DNA of 64,000 nt from SXVE01 sp036388895 (GCA_036388895.1 DASVQY010000006.1:1-64000), one strand, 5' to 3'. Counted from the first letter of the stretch, positions 25,735 to 35,341 are shown. The notes: a model not told the origin generated them from the letters alone. Numbers and translations are program-made.

Positions 25735-26892
25735 GTGTTTGCAGAGTTTGTGGAACCATTAGCCAATAAAATCAGACCCGAAACATTAGACGAATTCGTC
25801 GGGCAGAAACATCTGGTCGGCGAAGGGAAACCGCTTCGATTGGCAATCGAACAAAAACATATTTTTTCGTTCATTTTGTGGGGAACTCCCGGAACAGGAA
25901 AAACAACGTTGGCGAGAATTTATGCTAATGCGATAAATGCCGATTTTTACGAACTCTCCGCCGTTTCAGCTGGAAAAGAAGATATTCGCAAAATCATCTC
26001 TAAACCGGTTGAAAATAATCGTCCGAAAATCTTGTTTTTAGACGAAATTCACCGGTTCAATAAAGCTCAGCAAGATTTTCTTTTACCGTTTGTTGAAAGC
26101 GGAGAACTGAATTTAATCGGCGCGACGACGGAAAACCCGAGCTTTGAAGTTATTCCGGCTTTGCTTTCTCGAATGCGAGTTTTCATGCTTCAGGAGTTAA
26201 CCGATGAAGATATGCGCGAAATAATCGGGCGAACCGGTTTCGATTTGGATGAAGAGGCAAAGCATTGGCTTATTTCAATGGCAAACGGCGATGCCCGGCA
26301 AGCGATTACGATGCTCGATAATACCTCGCGGCTTTATGAAGAAATTACTTTAGAAACGTTAAAGGAAACGCTGCAGTCAAAGTTTCTGCGTTACGATAAA
26401 AAGGGCGAAGAACATTACAATTTGATCAGCGCTTTTATCAAATCAATGCGAGCCAGCCAGCCGGACGCGGCTATTTATTACCTGGCGAGAATGATCGATG
26501 GCGGAGAAGACCCGAAATTTATCGCCCGCCGAATGGTGATTTTCGCTTCCGAAGACATAGGCGTCGCGCAGCCGACCGCGCTCGTCGTCGCGAACGCCGT
26601 ATTTAGAGCAGTCGAAACAATCGGTCTGCCCGAATGCGGAATAAATCTGGCGCACGGCGTTGCCTATTTATCGAATTGTCCGAAAGACAAAAGCGCTTAT
26701 GAAGCATATATGACGGCGCTCGACGATGCGGAAAAATTCGGAAACCTGCCCATCCCACTGGTTTTGCGCAATGCCCCGACCGGATTGATGAAAAAAATGG
26801 GTTACGGCGAAGGGTATGAAAAATACACGAAAGAAGATTTATTGCCCGAAAAGCTGAAAAGAAAAAAATACTTAAAAACAAAAAAGAAATAA
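25735..26892 (+). CDS. rarA: replication-associated recombination protein A (RarA/MgsA)
   Basis: A 385-residue AAA+ ATPase of the clamp-loader-like RarA family: RPETLDEFVGQKHLVGEGKPL at the start, Walker A WGTPGTGKTT, Walker B ILFLDEIHRF, sensor 1 GATTENPSF, and the family-specific tetramerisation region (GGEDPKFIARRMVIFASEDIG, PECGINLAHGVAYLS). It acts at stalled replication forks and gaps. GTG at 25735 is the start, with AAGG just upstream. The C-terminus ends in a Lys-rich tail. Confidence 0.92.
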   Translation: MFAEFVEPLANKIRPETLDEFVGQKHLVGEGKPLRLAIEQKHIFSFILWGTPGTGKTTLARIYANAINADFYELSAVSAGKEDIRKIISKPVENNRPKILFLDEIHRFNKAQQDFLLPFVESGELNLIGATTENPSFEVIPALLSRMRVFMLQELTDEDMREIIGRTGFDLDEEAKHWLISMANGDARQAITMLDNTSRLYEEITLETLKETLQSKFLRYDKKGEEHYNLISAFIKSMRASQPDAAIYYLARMIDGGEDPKFIARRMVIFASEDIGVAQPTALVVANAVFRAVETIGLPECGINLAHGVAYLSNCPKDKSAYEAYMTALDDAEKFGNLPIPLVLRNAPTGLMKKMGYGEGYEKYTKEDLLPEKLKRKKYLKTKKK

Positions 26893-26931
26893 AAAGATGT
26901 AGTAAAAAAAGTTTCGCAGGTAAGTTGAAAA

Positions 26932-27711
26932 TCAAACAACCATCCGGCGGCGCAAACTTCGCATAGACCATTCAAAAGCGAGAATCGAAACGATCAGCAG
27001 ATAAACGATTTCATACAAATGACGGTGCTCGAAAATCCCGCTCAGACAAGCGCGCGTTAAGTCTATCACGGAAGTGGTCGGCAAAATGTATGCGATGATT
27101 TGCAGCCAATACGGAAGTTTGTCGACCGGAAACCAGGCGCCGCATAGAAAAATTGTGGAAAAAAATGCGGCGAAGAATATATTGAAATTATCAATGTCGA
27201 AAATGTGCGCCGTGACTCCGAGAGCAAAGCCTCCGAGATGGAAACAACCGAGAATTAAAGGAACAAGCGCCAATACCGTGTAATATGAATTAGCGGAACC
27301 GAAAATAATAATTAACGGTAAAATAAAAAGAGAATCAATAACGCCTTTTGTGATCGCCCACGAGATTTCGCCCGCAGCCAGCGATTCGGCGTTCACCGGC
27401 GTGGCTAGAATAGCGTCGTATGTGGATTGGTAAACCATTCTAAAATATGCGCCGTAAGTCATTTCAAAGATTGTGCGCATTAAAACAGTAAACGCCAAAA
27501 CACCCGCGCCGACGAAAGCGAGATAGCTCATTCCGGAAACATCCGAAACAACCAGCGCTCCGATACCAAAACCGAATGCGAAAAACGTAAAAATCGGCTC
27601 GATGACGGGCGCTATCAATTCGGTTTTCCAAAGCCGCAGATAAACTTTAAGATTTCGCCGCCAGACGGAAAAAGCGTCAATAAAATCAATTTTTCGGAAC
27701 GCCAGATTCAT
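26932..27711 (-). CDS. ABC-2 type transporter permease
   Basis: A 259-residue polytopic membrane protein of the NodJ/DrrB-like ABC-2 family with six predicted helices. Typical segments are ELIAPVIEPIFTFFAFGFGIG, the loop VYQSTYDAILATPVNAESLAAGEISWA, and FLCGAWFPVDKLPYWLQIIAYILPTT. It exports an unknown small molecule or lipid-linked substrate. Its ATPase is most likely the gene at 29667, separated from it by three same-strand genes within a probable operon. Confidence 0.88.
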   Translation of the reverse strand: MNLAFRKIDFIDAFSVWRRNLKVYLRLWKTELIAPVIEPIFTFFAFGFGIGALVVSDVSGMSYLAFVGAGVLAFTVLMRTIFEMTYGAYFRMVYQSTYDAILATPVNAESLAAGEISWAITKGVIDSLFILPLIIIFGSANSYYTVLALVPLILGCFHLGGFALGVTAHIFDIDNFNIFFAAFFSTIFLCGAWFPVDKLPYWLQIIAYILPTTSVIDLTRACLSGIFEHRHLYEIVYLLIVSILAFEWSMRSLRRRMVV

Positions 27712-27876
27712 AAATTGGAAGTTAAAAAATAAAAATCGCGAATTCTTTCAGTCGTAACAGTTTTCAAAAAATTTATATAAACTGATAAATTACATTAACT
27801 ATTTATAAACTGATTTTTTACTGCATTTTAAAAGCGACGGCTTAAATAATTCATATAAAAGTCTGCGTGCAGACAG

Positions 27877-28377
27877 TTAAGGTTCCTTTTCAACAAAATC
27901 GAACGGAAAAAGGCGTTTATTTATCATATTAATTAATTCGTCGAGGCTTTTCCGAGCTTTCTCGATTACCATTGCCGAATAATTGTATCTCAAACAATTC
28001 GCTTCAAACTCTTCCAAATCCAAAACTTTGTATTTGAAATCTTTCCAAACCAAAACATCAATATCCAAATCAACATAATCGAGAATTCCGTCGGCGAAAA
28101 CGGGAGGCGCGTTTACATTGCAATAAAAGTTTCTCAAACTTCCGTCCGGTTCGTGGAATCGAAAAACGTTGTACCAGCGGTCAAGCCAGTAAAATTCATA
28201 GGAAAGAGTGCCGCGTCTGATAATCCCTAAATCTGTATGAACTACTTCTTGATCGAATTCTCCGACAAATGTTAAAAGGGAATCTTTTCGGTCAACGATT
28301 TTGCAATTCCAGAAACGGTGAATCTCTCCGTCAAATTTTCGGGCATTTATTCGGACAATTTTTTCATTCGAATTCAA
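27877..28377 (-). CDS. DUF402-domain protein
   Basis: The 166-residue protein shows the DUF402/FomD-like layout: a beta-barrel N-terminal half (ARKFDGEIHRFWNCKIV..., YWLDRWYNVFRFHEPDGSLRNFYCNVNAPP) and the conserved acidic segment DYVDLDIDVLVW followed by a helical end. Family members are metal-dependent nucleotide phosphohydrolases or pyrophosphatases. The conserved Asp residues of DYVDLDID are present. It overlaps the upstream hydrolase gene by 4 bases, indicating an operon. Confidence 0.75.
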   Translation of the reverse strand: MNSNEKIVRINARKFDGEIHRFWNCKIVDRKDSLLTFVGEFDQEVVHTDLGIIRRGTLSYEFYWLDRWYNVFRFHEPDGSLRNFYCNVNAPPVFADGILDYVDLDIDVLVWKDFKYKVLDLEEFEANCLRYNYSAMVIEKARKSLDELINMINKRLFPFDFVEKEP

Positions 28378-29150
28378 ATTTTCAAATCCTCGATGTAATT
28401 CTTTAAAGCCTCATTAAACTCGTCCGGCTGTTCCAAGTTTGAATAATGACCGGCATTTTTAATCGTATAAAGCCGGGAATCATTTATTTTTTCGTTCATT
28501 ACACGAGCCGTATGAAGATTTGTGATTTGATCTTCTTCGCCGAAAATCAAAACGGTAGGGACATTTATTTTATCTAAAAGATCCGTGTGATCTTTACGCT
28601 CAGCCATAGCTCGCAAAGCGGAAATTACCGATACGGAATTTGTCTCAGCAAACATTTCTTCAATTCGAGCGACTAATTTTCGATTTGATTTTTTTGTGTG
28701 CTCGCCGATTAAATTCGGCAGCATCTTTTCGATCAAAATTTGAATGCCGTGGGTTTCTATTTTTTTTATCAGTTCAAATCTTTGGTTCCTTTTTTCTTCG
28801 GTGTCTAAGGACGAGGTGGTATCGCACAAAATCAGACCGGCAAATTTTTCCGGAAACAAACGATAAAGATTTAATGCCACGTAACCACCCATCGAAAGAC
28901 CGCCGATTATCGCTTTTTCAATTTTCAAAGAATCGAGAAGTTCGGCAATATCAACTGCCATCTCTTCGATTGAAGTCGCCGCGGACGAATTCGGAGTTTG
29001 TCCGAAACCCGGCAAGTCGGGCAAAATTAACCGAAAACCGCTGTCGGTTATCGCTTCGATGTTGCCGTTCCACATTTTTCTGGAAAGAGGAAAAGCGTGT
29101 AACAGGACTAAGGGAAACTCGCCCCCGTAATCTCGGAAAGCAATTTGCAT
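28374..29150 (-). CDS. alpha/beta-fold hydrolase
   Basis: A 258-residue cytoplasmic alpha/beta-hydrolase: oxyanion region LLHAFPLSRKMW, nucleophile elbow GGLSMGGYVA (Ser in GLSMG), acid strand VLIFGEEDQIT and catalytic His in NAGHYSNLEQP. The catalytic triad is complete. Closest in style to the BioH/3-oxoadipate enol-lactonase/haloperoxidase-like group; the substrate is not determinable. It overlaps the DUF402 gene and lies 2 bases from the universal-stress gene. Confidence 0.85.
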   Translation of the reverse strand: MQIAFRDYGGEFPLVLLHAFPLSRKMWNGNIEAITDSGFRLILPDLPGFGQTPNSSAATSIEEMAVDIAELLDSLKIEKAIIGGLSMGGYVALNLYRLFPEKFAGLILCDTTSSLDTEEKRNQRFELIKKIETHGIQILIEKMLPNLIGEHTKKSNRKLVARIEEMFAETNSVSVISALRAMAERKDHTDLLDKINVPTVLIFGEEDQITNLHTARVMNEKINDSRLYTIKNAGHYSNLEQPDEFNEALKNYIEDLKI

Positions 29151-29152
29151 AT

Positions 29153-29608
29153 TTATTCGGCAAAGGTTTTGACGACCATAACGGAACAGGGAGCTTTATG
29201 AACAACCGTATCTGACACGGAACCGAGCAGAAGCCTCTCCCAAAGGTTGTAACCGTGCGATCCAACAATGACTAAATCAGCCTTCATCACCGAGGCGGTT
29301 TCAACGATTTTTGTTTCCGGCGTTCCGATTAAAATTTCCGTAGAAACCTGTATGTTTTTTTCGGGGAAAAGATCGAGAATTTGTTCTTTCGCATTTTTTA
29401 GAATATTCTCGGCGTTTTCTTTTGATGCCTGTTCGATTTCGACGGCTGTGGGCAGATAACCGGAATAGATGTCTACGGCTAAAGGAAGCGCCATATCAAC
29501 GACCGAAATGATTTTGATTTCGTCATGGTCGGAGAGATTGAATTTGCTAATCGTATGAAGCGCGCATTCACTATACTTGGTTCCGTCAGTCGCAAACAAA
29601 ACTTTCAT
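29153..29608 (-). CDS. universal stress protein (UspA family)
   Basis: A 151-residue Usp fold: N-terminal strand MKVLFATDGTKYSECAL and the C-terminal ATP-binding motif G-2x-G-9x-G-S in VGSHGYNLWERLLLGSVSDTVV, followed by APCSVMVVK. The motif is intact, so ATP binding is expected. Its place inside the MarR/ABC operon suggests co-induction under stress. Confidence 0.9.
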   Translation of the reverse strand: MKVLFATDGTKYSECALHTISKFNLSDHDEIKIISVVDMALPLAVDIYSGYLPTAVEIEQASKENAENILKNAKEQILDLFPEKNIQVSTEILIGTPETKIVETASVMKADLVIVGSHGYNLWERLLLGSVSDTVVHKAPCSVMVVKTFAE

Positions 29609-29666
29609 ATTTTTCTCCGTTTGTTGTTTTATATTTTCGATATTTTATAACCGAATCGTTTTCAAC

Positions 29667-30563
29667 TCAATTTTTTATGAATTGTAAAAAAACGTCTTCT
29701 AAATTTGAAGGTCTTAGGATGACTTGGCGCGAATCGAAATCTTTCAAAAGTGAAGTTAACTCGTCCATCGTTTCTGCGAAAAATATATGCGTGCCGCCGC
29801 GTCTCTGAACTAAAATCCGATCATCGTTTAACGAAAGATCGGTTCTGTCCAACCCGCGAATTTCGAGAGCAAATCTTTTTACATTTCGCTCGACGATTTC
29901 CTTCGGAATACCTTCTGAAATGATCTTTCCGTTTGATAAAATAATTAATCTGCTCGAAAGTTTTTCCGCTTCGTCCATATAGTGTGTAGAAAGTATGATT
30001 GATAAATTTTCTTTATCACGCAGTTCTTCGAGTTTTTCCCAAATTTCCTGTCTTACGTTTGGATCGAGTCCGGTGGTCGGCTCGTCGAGCAGAAGAATTT
30101 TCGGTCGGTGCAAGAGCGCCCTCGCAATTATCAAACGACGTTTCATTCCGCCGGAAAGATGGTCAACCTTCGCGTCTTTTTTCTCGGTCAATCGGATGAA
30201 ATCAAGCAGCTCGTCGCAGCGGTCTTCTATCGAATTTTTCGGAAGCCGAAAATATCTGGCATACACAAGCAAATTTTCTTTAACGTTTAAATCGGGATCG
30301 AGATTATTTTCCTGCGGAACCACGCCGATAAGCGCTCGAATCTCCCTTTCGTGTTTCGTCACATCAAGGTGGTTAACGCGAAGGCTGCCGGAAGTAAGCG
30401 GAGATCGACAGGCAATCATCCGCATCGTCGTAGATTTTCCGGCACCGTTTTCCCCTAAAATTGAGAAGGTTTCTCCGGCTTCAACATCAAAAGTAATATC
30501 ATTGACGGCTACGAATTCTTTATATCGTTTCGTTAGATTTCGCGCTTCGATTACATAACTCAT
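29667..30563 (-). CDS. ABC transporter ATP-binding protein
   Basis: A 298-residue ABC ATPase of the DrrA/NodI type: Walker A LGENGAGKSTT, Q-loop GVVPQENNL, signature LSGGMKRRL, Walker B ILLLDEPTTGLDP and H-loop LSTHYMDEAE. The C-terminal extension (about 225-298) is typical of ABC-2 exporters. ATG 30563 is preferred over an upstream TTG. It begins 23 bases after the MarR gene, consistent with one operon that also carries the permease at 26932. Confidence 0.9.
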   Translation of the reverse strand: MSYVIEARNLTKRYKEFVAVNDITFDVEAGETFSILGENGAGKSTTMRMIACRSPLTSGSLRVNHLDVTKHEREIRALIGVVPQENNLDPDLNVKENLLVYARYFRLPKNSIEDRCDELLDFIRLTEKKDAKVDHLSGGMKRRLIIARALLHRPKILLLDEPTTGLDPNVRQEIWEKLEELRDKENLSIILSTHYMDEAEKLSSRLIILSNGKIISEGIPKEIVERNVKRFALEIRGLDRTDLSLNDDRILVQRRGGTHIFFAETMDELTSLLKDFDSRQVILRPSNLEDVFLQFIKN

Positions 30564-30585
30564 AAACAAAAAAATACAGATTTAC

Positions 30586-31008
30586 TTAAGAAAGTAAATT
30601 TACGAGAGTTTTTTCCAGCAATTGTTGTAAAACGATTTTTTCGGTTGCCGTCAAATTAGAATAAACATCGTCTTCAAGATTTTGCCATATCTTTTCAACT
30701 TCCGGGCGGATCTCTATCCCTTTTTCGGTTAGCAGCACTCTTGTCGCCCGACCGTCTGATTCATCTCTGAGAAGTTTTACAAAACCTGCATCCATCAAGC
30801 TCTTTATCATAGTGTTGACGGTCGGCGGAGAAAGATTCAGATTTTTTGCAATATCACTCTGTCGCTGACTATCTTCCGACCAGAGGGTTATAAGAATGAA
30901 AACTTGTCCGCTATGGAGATTGACCGCATTTAAAGACTTTTCGAGATTTATTCGATAAGCATTGAAAATCTGACTGAATAAGTAATTTATAGTGTTTTTG
31001 AAATCCAT
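30586..31008 (-). CDS. MarR-family transcriptional regulator
   Basis: A 140-residue winged-helix protein: dimerisation helices at both ends and a DNA-binding core SQRQSDIAKNLNLSPPTVNTMIKSLMDAGFVKLLRDESDGRATRVLLTEKG with the wing RDESDGRA. As the first gene of the ABC exporter operon it probably represses that operon and is released by a ligand that may be an exported compound. A palindromic candidate operator lies at 31073-31088. Confidence 0.9.
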   Translation of the reverse strand: MDFKNTINYLFSQIFNAYRINLEKSLNAVNLHSGQVFILITLWSEDSQRQSDIAKNLNLSPPTVNTMIKSLMDAGFVKLLRDESDGRATRVLLTEKGIEIRPEVEKIWQNLEDDVYSNLTATEKIVLQQLLEKTLVNLLS

Positions 31009-31072
31009 AAGTTAATAAGAATACTAATTAAATTTTATAAGCTGTCTAATAATAAGTAAACTAAATAATAAC

Positions 31073-31088
31073 AATTAGATAACTAATT
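31073..31088. promoter_or_regulatory. candidate MarR operator
   Basis: AATTAG-ATAA-CTAATT forms a 6-bp inverted repeat with a 4-base spacer, 65-80 bases upstream of the marR start. Size and AT-rich composition fit MarR sites, but the whole gap is AT-rich, so chance cannot be excluded. Confidence 0.4.
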
Positions 31089-31177
31089 ATCAAAATGAAA
31101 ACATCTCAAAATCGATTAACTTAAATATTATGGAAAGTTAACTGATTTTGAGACGTAAATAGAAAAAAATCTTTAAA

Positions 31178-31828
31178 TTATTTAAGCCCGGCTTGTTTCC
31201 AATCGTTCAGGAACGAATCGAGACCTTTGTCGGTCAGAGGATGTTTTACCAGTTGTTGAATAACCTTAAAGGGAACGGTTGCGACGTGTGCGCCTAAAAG
31301 CGCCGCATCAACGATATGCATCGGATGACGAATCGAAGCCGCTAGAACTTCGGTCTCAAAGTCATAATTATTATAAATTTGAACAATGTCCGCGATGAGC
31401 TGCATTCCGTTTTGACCTATGTCATCGAGCCTTCCGATAAACGGGGAAATGTAACTTGCTCCCGCTTTTGCTGCGAGAAGCGCTTGCGCGGCGGAAAAAC
31501 AAAGCGTAACGTTCACCTTTGTTCCTTCTTCTCGAAAAATTCTGGTCGCTTTCAGCCCGTCTAGTGTCAGCGGGCATTTTATGACGACATTCGGTGCGAT
31601 CTTAGCCAATTCACGACCTTGTTTTAACATTTCTTCCGTATCAAGCGCTGTGACTTCTGCGGAAACATCACCTTTTACAATTTCACAAATTTTAGCGATA
31701 TGCTCGCTGAAATTTACGTTTTTTTCCTTCACGATCAACGAAGGATTTGTGGTCACGCCGTCAATCAAACCAAGATCGTTTGCCTCTCTAATCTCATCCA
31801 GATTCGCCGTATCAATAAAAAACTTCAT
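31178..31828 (-). CDS. fsa: transaldolase / fructose-6-phosphate aldolase family
   Basis: A 216-residue short transaldolase-fold TIM barrel: MKFFIDTANLDEI at the start, GVTTNPSLI, the Schiff-base lysine in VVIKCPLT, NVTLCFSAAQALLAAKAGASYISPFIGRLDD, and a C-terminal HPLTDKGLDSFLNDW. Acts in the pentose-phosphate network (sedoheptulose/fructose-6-phosphate exchange) or as a fructose-6-phosphate aldolase; the two activities are not separable here. ATG 31828 is preceded by GAGGGGG. Confidence 0.88.
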   Translation of the reverse strand: MKFFIDTANLDEIREANDLGLIDGVTTNPSLIVKEKNVNFSEHIAKICEIVKGDVSAEVTALDTEEMLKQGRELAKIAPNVVIKCPLTLDGLKATRIFREEGTKVNVTLCFSAAQALLAAKAGASYISPFIGRLDDIGQNGMQLIADIVQIYNNYDFETEVLAASIRHPMHIVDAALLGAHVATVPFKVIQQLVKHPLTDKGLDSFLNDWKQAGLK

Positions 31829-32011
31829 AATCCCCCTCTAAAATACTAATTTGAAAAACATAAAAGTAGTAAAAATTACAAAAAAGAAACGTTTTTAATC
31901 GTAATCGAAAATTTTTCCGAACCTTTCTGTTTTTTATGCCGCTTATAAACAAAATAATGCCAAAAAAAATCAGCTATATCAAAAATGTTTCACGTTTTAT
32001 AAATTTGAACT

Positions 32012-32752
32012 TTATAAAACCGGATTCGATAATTTTCCGATTCCTTCGATTTCGATTTCACAAACATCCCCGGTCATGAGCTCGGAGACCCCGGAAGGCG
32101 TCCCGGTGGCGATAATATCTCCTTCGTTTAAGGTCATTTGCCGAGATATGTATCTGACAAGAAAATCAATCGGGAAGACCATCTGCGAAGTGCGACCGTT
32201 TTGTTTGGTTACCCCGTTTACCTTCGTGGTGATTTGAATATCGGAAACGTCCAAATCGGTTTCGACAAGCGAAGCGATTGGACAAAATGTGTCGAATGAT
32301 TTGGCGCGGGTAAACTGTACGTCTTTTCGCTGCAAATCTCTAGCGGTTACATCATTGAGTATTGTGTAACCGAAAATGTAGTCGAACGGATTTTCCTTTT
32401 CCGTTAAATTTTTACACTTGCGTCCGATAACCAAAGTGAGCTCTCCTTCGTGTTCGACTCGATTTGATTGAGGCGGCAGAATTATTGTTTCTTTGTCTGT
32501 GATAATCGAAGAAGGAGCCTTTAAAAACAAAAGCGGCTCTTTCGGAACGTCGTTTCCAAGTTCAGCAGCGTGCTCTGCGTAATTGCGACCGACGCAGACA
32601 ATTTTCGATGGCGTTACCGGCGGCAGAAATTTAACTTCTTCGGTTCTAAAAAATTTTGAAGTTTTGAGATTACCTTCGAGTAGGAATACTCCCTCATCTT
32701 CAATTACGCCTGTTTTAATTTCTTCGTTAACGACAAAGCGGCAAATTTTCAT
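32012..32752 (-). CDS. fumarylacetoacetate hydrolase (FAH) family enzyme
   Basis: Numbered from ATG 32752 (246 residues), this FAH-fold enzyme has KIVCVGRNYAEHAAELGN, LFLKAPSSI, the metal-binding E-x-E in VEHEGELTLVIG, and later GYTILNDVTARDLQRKD and GDIIATGTPSGV. The family covers hydratases, decarboxylases and acylpyruvate hydrolases that act on 2-keto acids. The longer frame to 32827 overlaps the upstream gene and is not used. Exact substrate unknown. Confidence 0.85.
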   Translation of the reverse strand: MKICRFVVNEEIKTGVIEDEGVFLLEGNLKTSKFFRTEEVKFLPPVTPSKIVCVGRNYAEHAAELGNDVPKEPLLFLKAPSSIITDKETIILPPQSNRVEHEGELTLVIGRKCKNLTEKENPFDYIFGYTILNDVTARDLQRKDVQFTRAKSFDTFCPIASLVETDLDVSDIQITTKVNGVTKQNGRTSQMVFPIDFLVRYISRQMTLNEGDIIATGTPSGVSELMTGDVCEIEIEGIGKLSNPVL

Positions 32753-32768
32753 AATAATTTTATAATCT

Positions 32769-33884
32769 TTAAGGAGCAGTCTCGGAAACGATCGCTGAAG
32801 CCTCGCTAACGTTTCCGGCAAGATCAATGGCTGTTAAGTAATAAAAATAAGTTTTACCCGATTCTACATTTGTATCCTGAAATGTGTTCGTCGTCAGCAG
32901 TTCTTTGGTCAATAAAGTCCATTCCGATTTAGCTTTGTTCGGATCGGTCGTTCGATAAATGCGATAACCCGCGATGTCAGTTTCCAAATTTGCGGCAAAG
33001 AAAAGCGACAAATTGCTTGGCGCCGCCGCAATCGTAACAGCGCTCGGCGCGGTCGGGGGAAATGTGTCGCGCGGAGTTATTTTTACAATGTTAGATTCGA
33101 GACTTTCGAGCGGTTCGCCGTTATTTCCAATTGAAACTGCCCGGACAAAGTAGAAGTATTCTTTATTGAATTCAAAAAACTTGTCGAGATAGACGGTTTC
33201 TGAAACCGGGGCTTCGTTTAAAAGTTTTGCCGTTTCAACGCTGGAGTTGGAGCGGTACAAATTATAACCCAAAAGCTTTACATTGGTCGTGCCGTCAACG
33301 TTTATTTGGGTAGCTTTCCAGGAAAGCTGAACTCCGTTTTCTGCTACACGCGCCGTAAGCGAGCCAGGATTTCCGGGAATGTTGGCGGACGGTTCAATTA
33401 AAAGAAAGTTTGAAAAAGCGGCTTTTTGCCCGGACGAATTAACGAAGCGAATCGCATAACGCAAACGAGCCGGTTGCCCGGCGAACTCGAGCGTGTCCGT
33501 ATAAGTCAGTCTCTGAAGAGCAAAATCGGAATCGGATATTGGAACACTTGAAATCAGAGTGCTTCGCGCCGCGAATTCTTCTTCAGAGAGAGTTAGAGGC
33601 GAGTCAATGCGCTCGATCAACCGGTAAATATCTGCGCGATTTATATTCAAAATACTTCCTCCTGCGGCATTTCGAGCCGGCATTCTCCAAGATAAAATAA
33701 TTTGCGTTCCTCTCTGAAACCCTGTAACTTCAACTCGCTGAGCTACGCGCTCGTTCGGCGGAAGCGGCGGTTTCCGCTTTCCGCAGCTTACAGTTATAAG
33801 CAAAGCTGAAAGTGTAAACGCTAATGCTGTTTTATTAATACGTCTAATGCTTAAGAAAGGAGTCTTAAATAAGTGTTTTAACAT
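32769..33884 (-). CDS. lipoprotein with fibronectin type III domains
   Basis: The 371-residue protein has a lipobox (LLITVSC, Cys at about 35) followed by KRKPPLPP, so it is a lipid-anchored envelope protein. The rest contains about three beta-sandwich FnIII-like modules, with WRMPARNAAGG, LRYAIRFVNSSGQKA, LSWKATQINV.. YNLYRS, YFYFVRAVSI and AGYRIYRTTDPN.. YFYYLTAIDLAGN marking the repeats. It probably serves adhesion or assembly at the cell surface. It starts 10 bases after hslU, which suggests read-through. Confidence 0.8.
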   Translation of the reverse strand: MLKHLFKTPFLSIRRINKTALAFTLSALLITVSCGKRKPPLPPNERVAQRVEVTGFQRGTQIILSWRMPARNAAGGSILNINRADIYRLIERIDSPLTLSEEEFAARSTLISSVPISDSDFALQRLTYTDTLEFAGQPARLRYAIRFVNSSGQKAAFSNFLLIEPSANIPGNPGSLTARVAENGVQLSWKATQINVDGTTNVKLLGYNLYRSNSSVETAKLLNEAPVSETVYLDKFFEFNKEYFYFVRAVSIGNNGEPLESLESNIVKITPRDTFPPTAPSAVTIAAAPSNLSLFFAANLETDIAGYRIYRTTDPNKAKSEWTLLTKELLTTNTFQDTNVESGKTYFYYLTAIDLAGNVSEASAIVSETAP

Positions 33885-33893
33885 TAGTGTTTT

Positions 33894-35300
33894 CTACAAG
33901 ACGTATTGTCTTAAATTCCGATCCTCGATCAGCCCGCTCAACTTTTTCTGCACGTAATCGGCGTCTATCGTTTGTGTTTTTTCTTCGAGTTCTCCGCCTA
34001 GAAAACTTATTTCTTCGAGCAGCTTTTCCAGCAGTGTGTGCAGCCGCCGCGCGCCTATGTTTTCTGTGTTTTTGTTGATTTCCTCGGTCATCTGGGCGAG
34101 CGTTTCAATTGCGTCGTCGGTGAAGTTAAGCGCTATATCTTCTGTTTTAAGCAGAGCTTGATACTGCTTAATAAGCGAATTCTTAGGTTGAATAAGAATT
34201 CGCTTAAGATCGTTAACCGTTAGAGGTTCAAGCTCTACGCGAATCGGAAATCTCCCCTGCAATTCTGGAATTAAATCCGAAGGCTTGGAAACGTGAAAAG
34301 CTCCTGCCGCAATGAAAAGTATATGCTCGGTGCTGACCATTCCGTAACGCGTGTTGACGTTTGTGCCCTCGACGATAGGAAGTAAATCTCTCTGCACTCC
34401 TTCGCGCGAAACGTCTGGATTACCGCTGCTTTCTCTGCTGCCGGCAATTTTATCTATTTCATCGAGAAAAATTATTCCTGAAGATTCGGTTTTTTTGATA
34501 GCGGAACGCGTAATCTGTTCCATATCAATCAAATTTTCCTGTTCGTCGCGCAATAGATACTGCCGTGCATCGGAGATCTTCATCTTTCGTTTAACGCTTT
34601 TTTGAGGAAAAATATTTCCGAACATATCCCGAAAATTTACGCCCATTTCCTCCATGCCCTGACCGCCGACAAAATCAATCATCGGAGTTGAACGATCCTG
34701 CGTTTCGATTTCTATTAAGCGGTCGTCCAAATCGCCGTTTCGCAGCTGTTCGCGCAATTTTTCCCGCGTTCTGTTCTGCGGTTTTTCGTTTGAACCTAGC
34801 ACGTCGGTATCTTCATAATCAAATGAGTAGCCGGAATTCGGCAGCAGTATATCCAGAATTTTTTCTTCGATGTTGTTTTCCGCCTGGATGCGGACTTCTT
34901 CGAATCCAGACTGTTTGGTCATATCAACGGCGACTTCGGTTAACTCACGAACCATACTTTCAACGTCTCGCCCGACATATCCGACTTCGGTGAACTTGGA
35001 GGCTTCGATTTTTATAAAAGGCGAATCGGCGAGCCGCGCGAGGCGACGGGCAATCTCGGTTTTTCCGACGCCGGTCGAACCGATCATTAAAATGTTTTTC
35101 GGCAAAACGTCCCGGGCAATTTCTGGCTCGAGCTTTTGTCTTCGGATGCGATTGCGCAACGCAACGGCGACGGCGCGCTTGGCATTGTTTTGACCGACGA
35201 CATATTTATCGAGCTCGGCGACAATTTGACGCGGAGTTAGTTCGTCGAGTTTTATTTGCGGAAGCATTGTTTGTGTTTCACCACTGAGATATATCGGCAT
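33894..35300 (-). CDS. hslU: ATP-dependent protease ATPase subunit HslU
   Basis: A AAA+ unfoldase that pairs with HslV: LTPRQIVAELDKYVVGQ, pore motif and Walker A in GSTGVGKTEIARRLA, Walker B GIIFLDEIDKIA, sensor RFPIRVEL and a C-terminal end (DRNLRQYVL) of the type that inserts into HslV. An intermediate I-domain lies at about 110-245. ATG 35300 is taken as the start; ATG 35267 is equally possible and closer to the family consensus. The open frame to 35384 would overlap hslV. Confidence 0.93.
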   Translation of the reverse strand: MPIYLSGETQTMLPQIKLDELTPRQIVAELDKYVVGQNNAKRAVAVALRNRIRRQKLEPEIARDVLPKNILMIGSTGVGKTEIARRLARLADSPFIKIEASKFTEVGYVGRDVESMVRELTEVAVDMTKQSGFEEVRIQAENNIEEKILDILLPNSGYSFDYEDTDVLGSNEKPQNRTREKLREQLRNGDLDDRLIEIETQDRSTPMIDFVGGQGMEEMGVNFRDMFGNIFPQKSVKRKMKISDARQYLLRDEQENLIDMEQITRSAIKKTESSGIIFLDEIDKIAGSRESSGNPDVSREGVQRDLLPIVEGTNVNTRYGMVSTEHILFIAAGAFHVSKPSDLIPELQGRFPIRVELEPLTVNDLKRILIQPKNSLIKQYQALLKTEDIALNFTDDAIETLAQMTEEINKNTENIGARRLHTLLEKLLEEISFLGGELEEKTQTIDADYVQKKLSGLIEDRNLRQYVL

Positions 35301-35341
35301 TTTGATTATGTAATTATATAAATGGTTGAAGTCCCAACATA

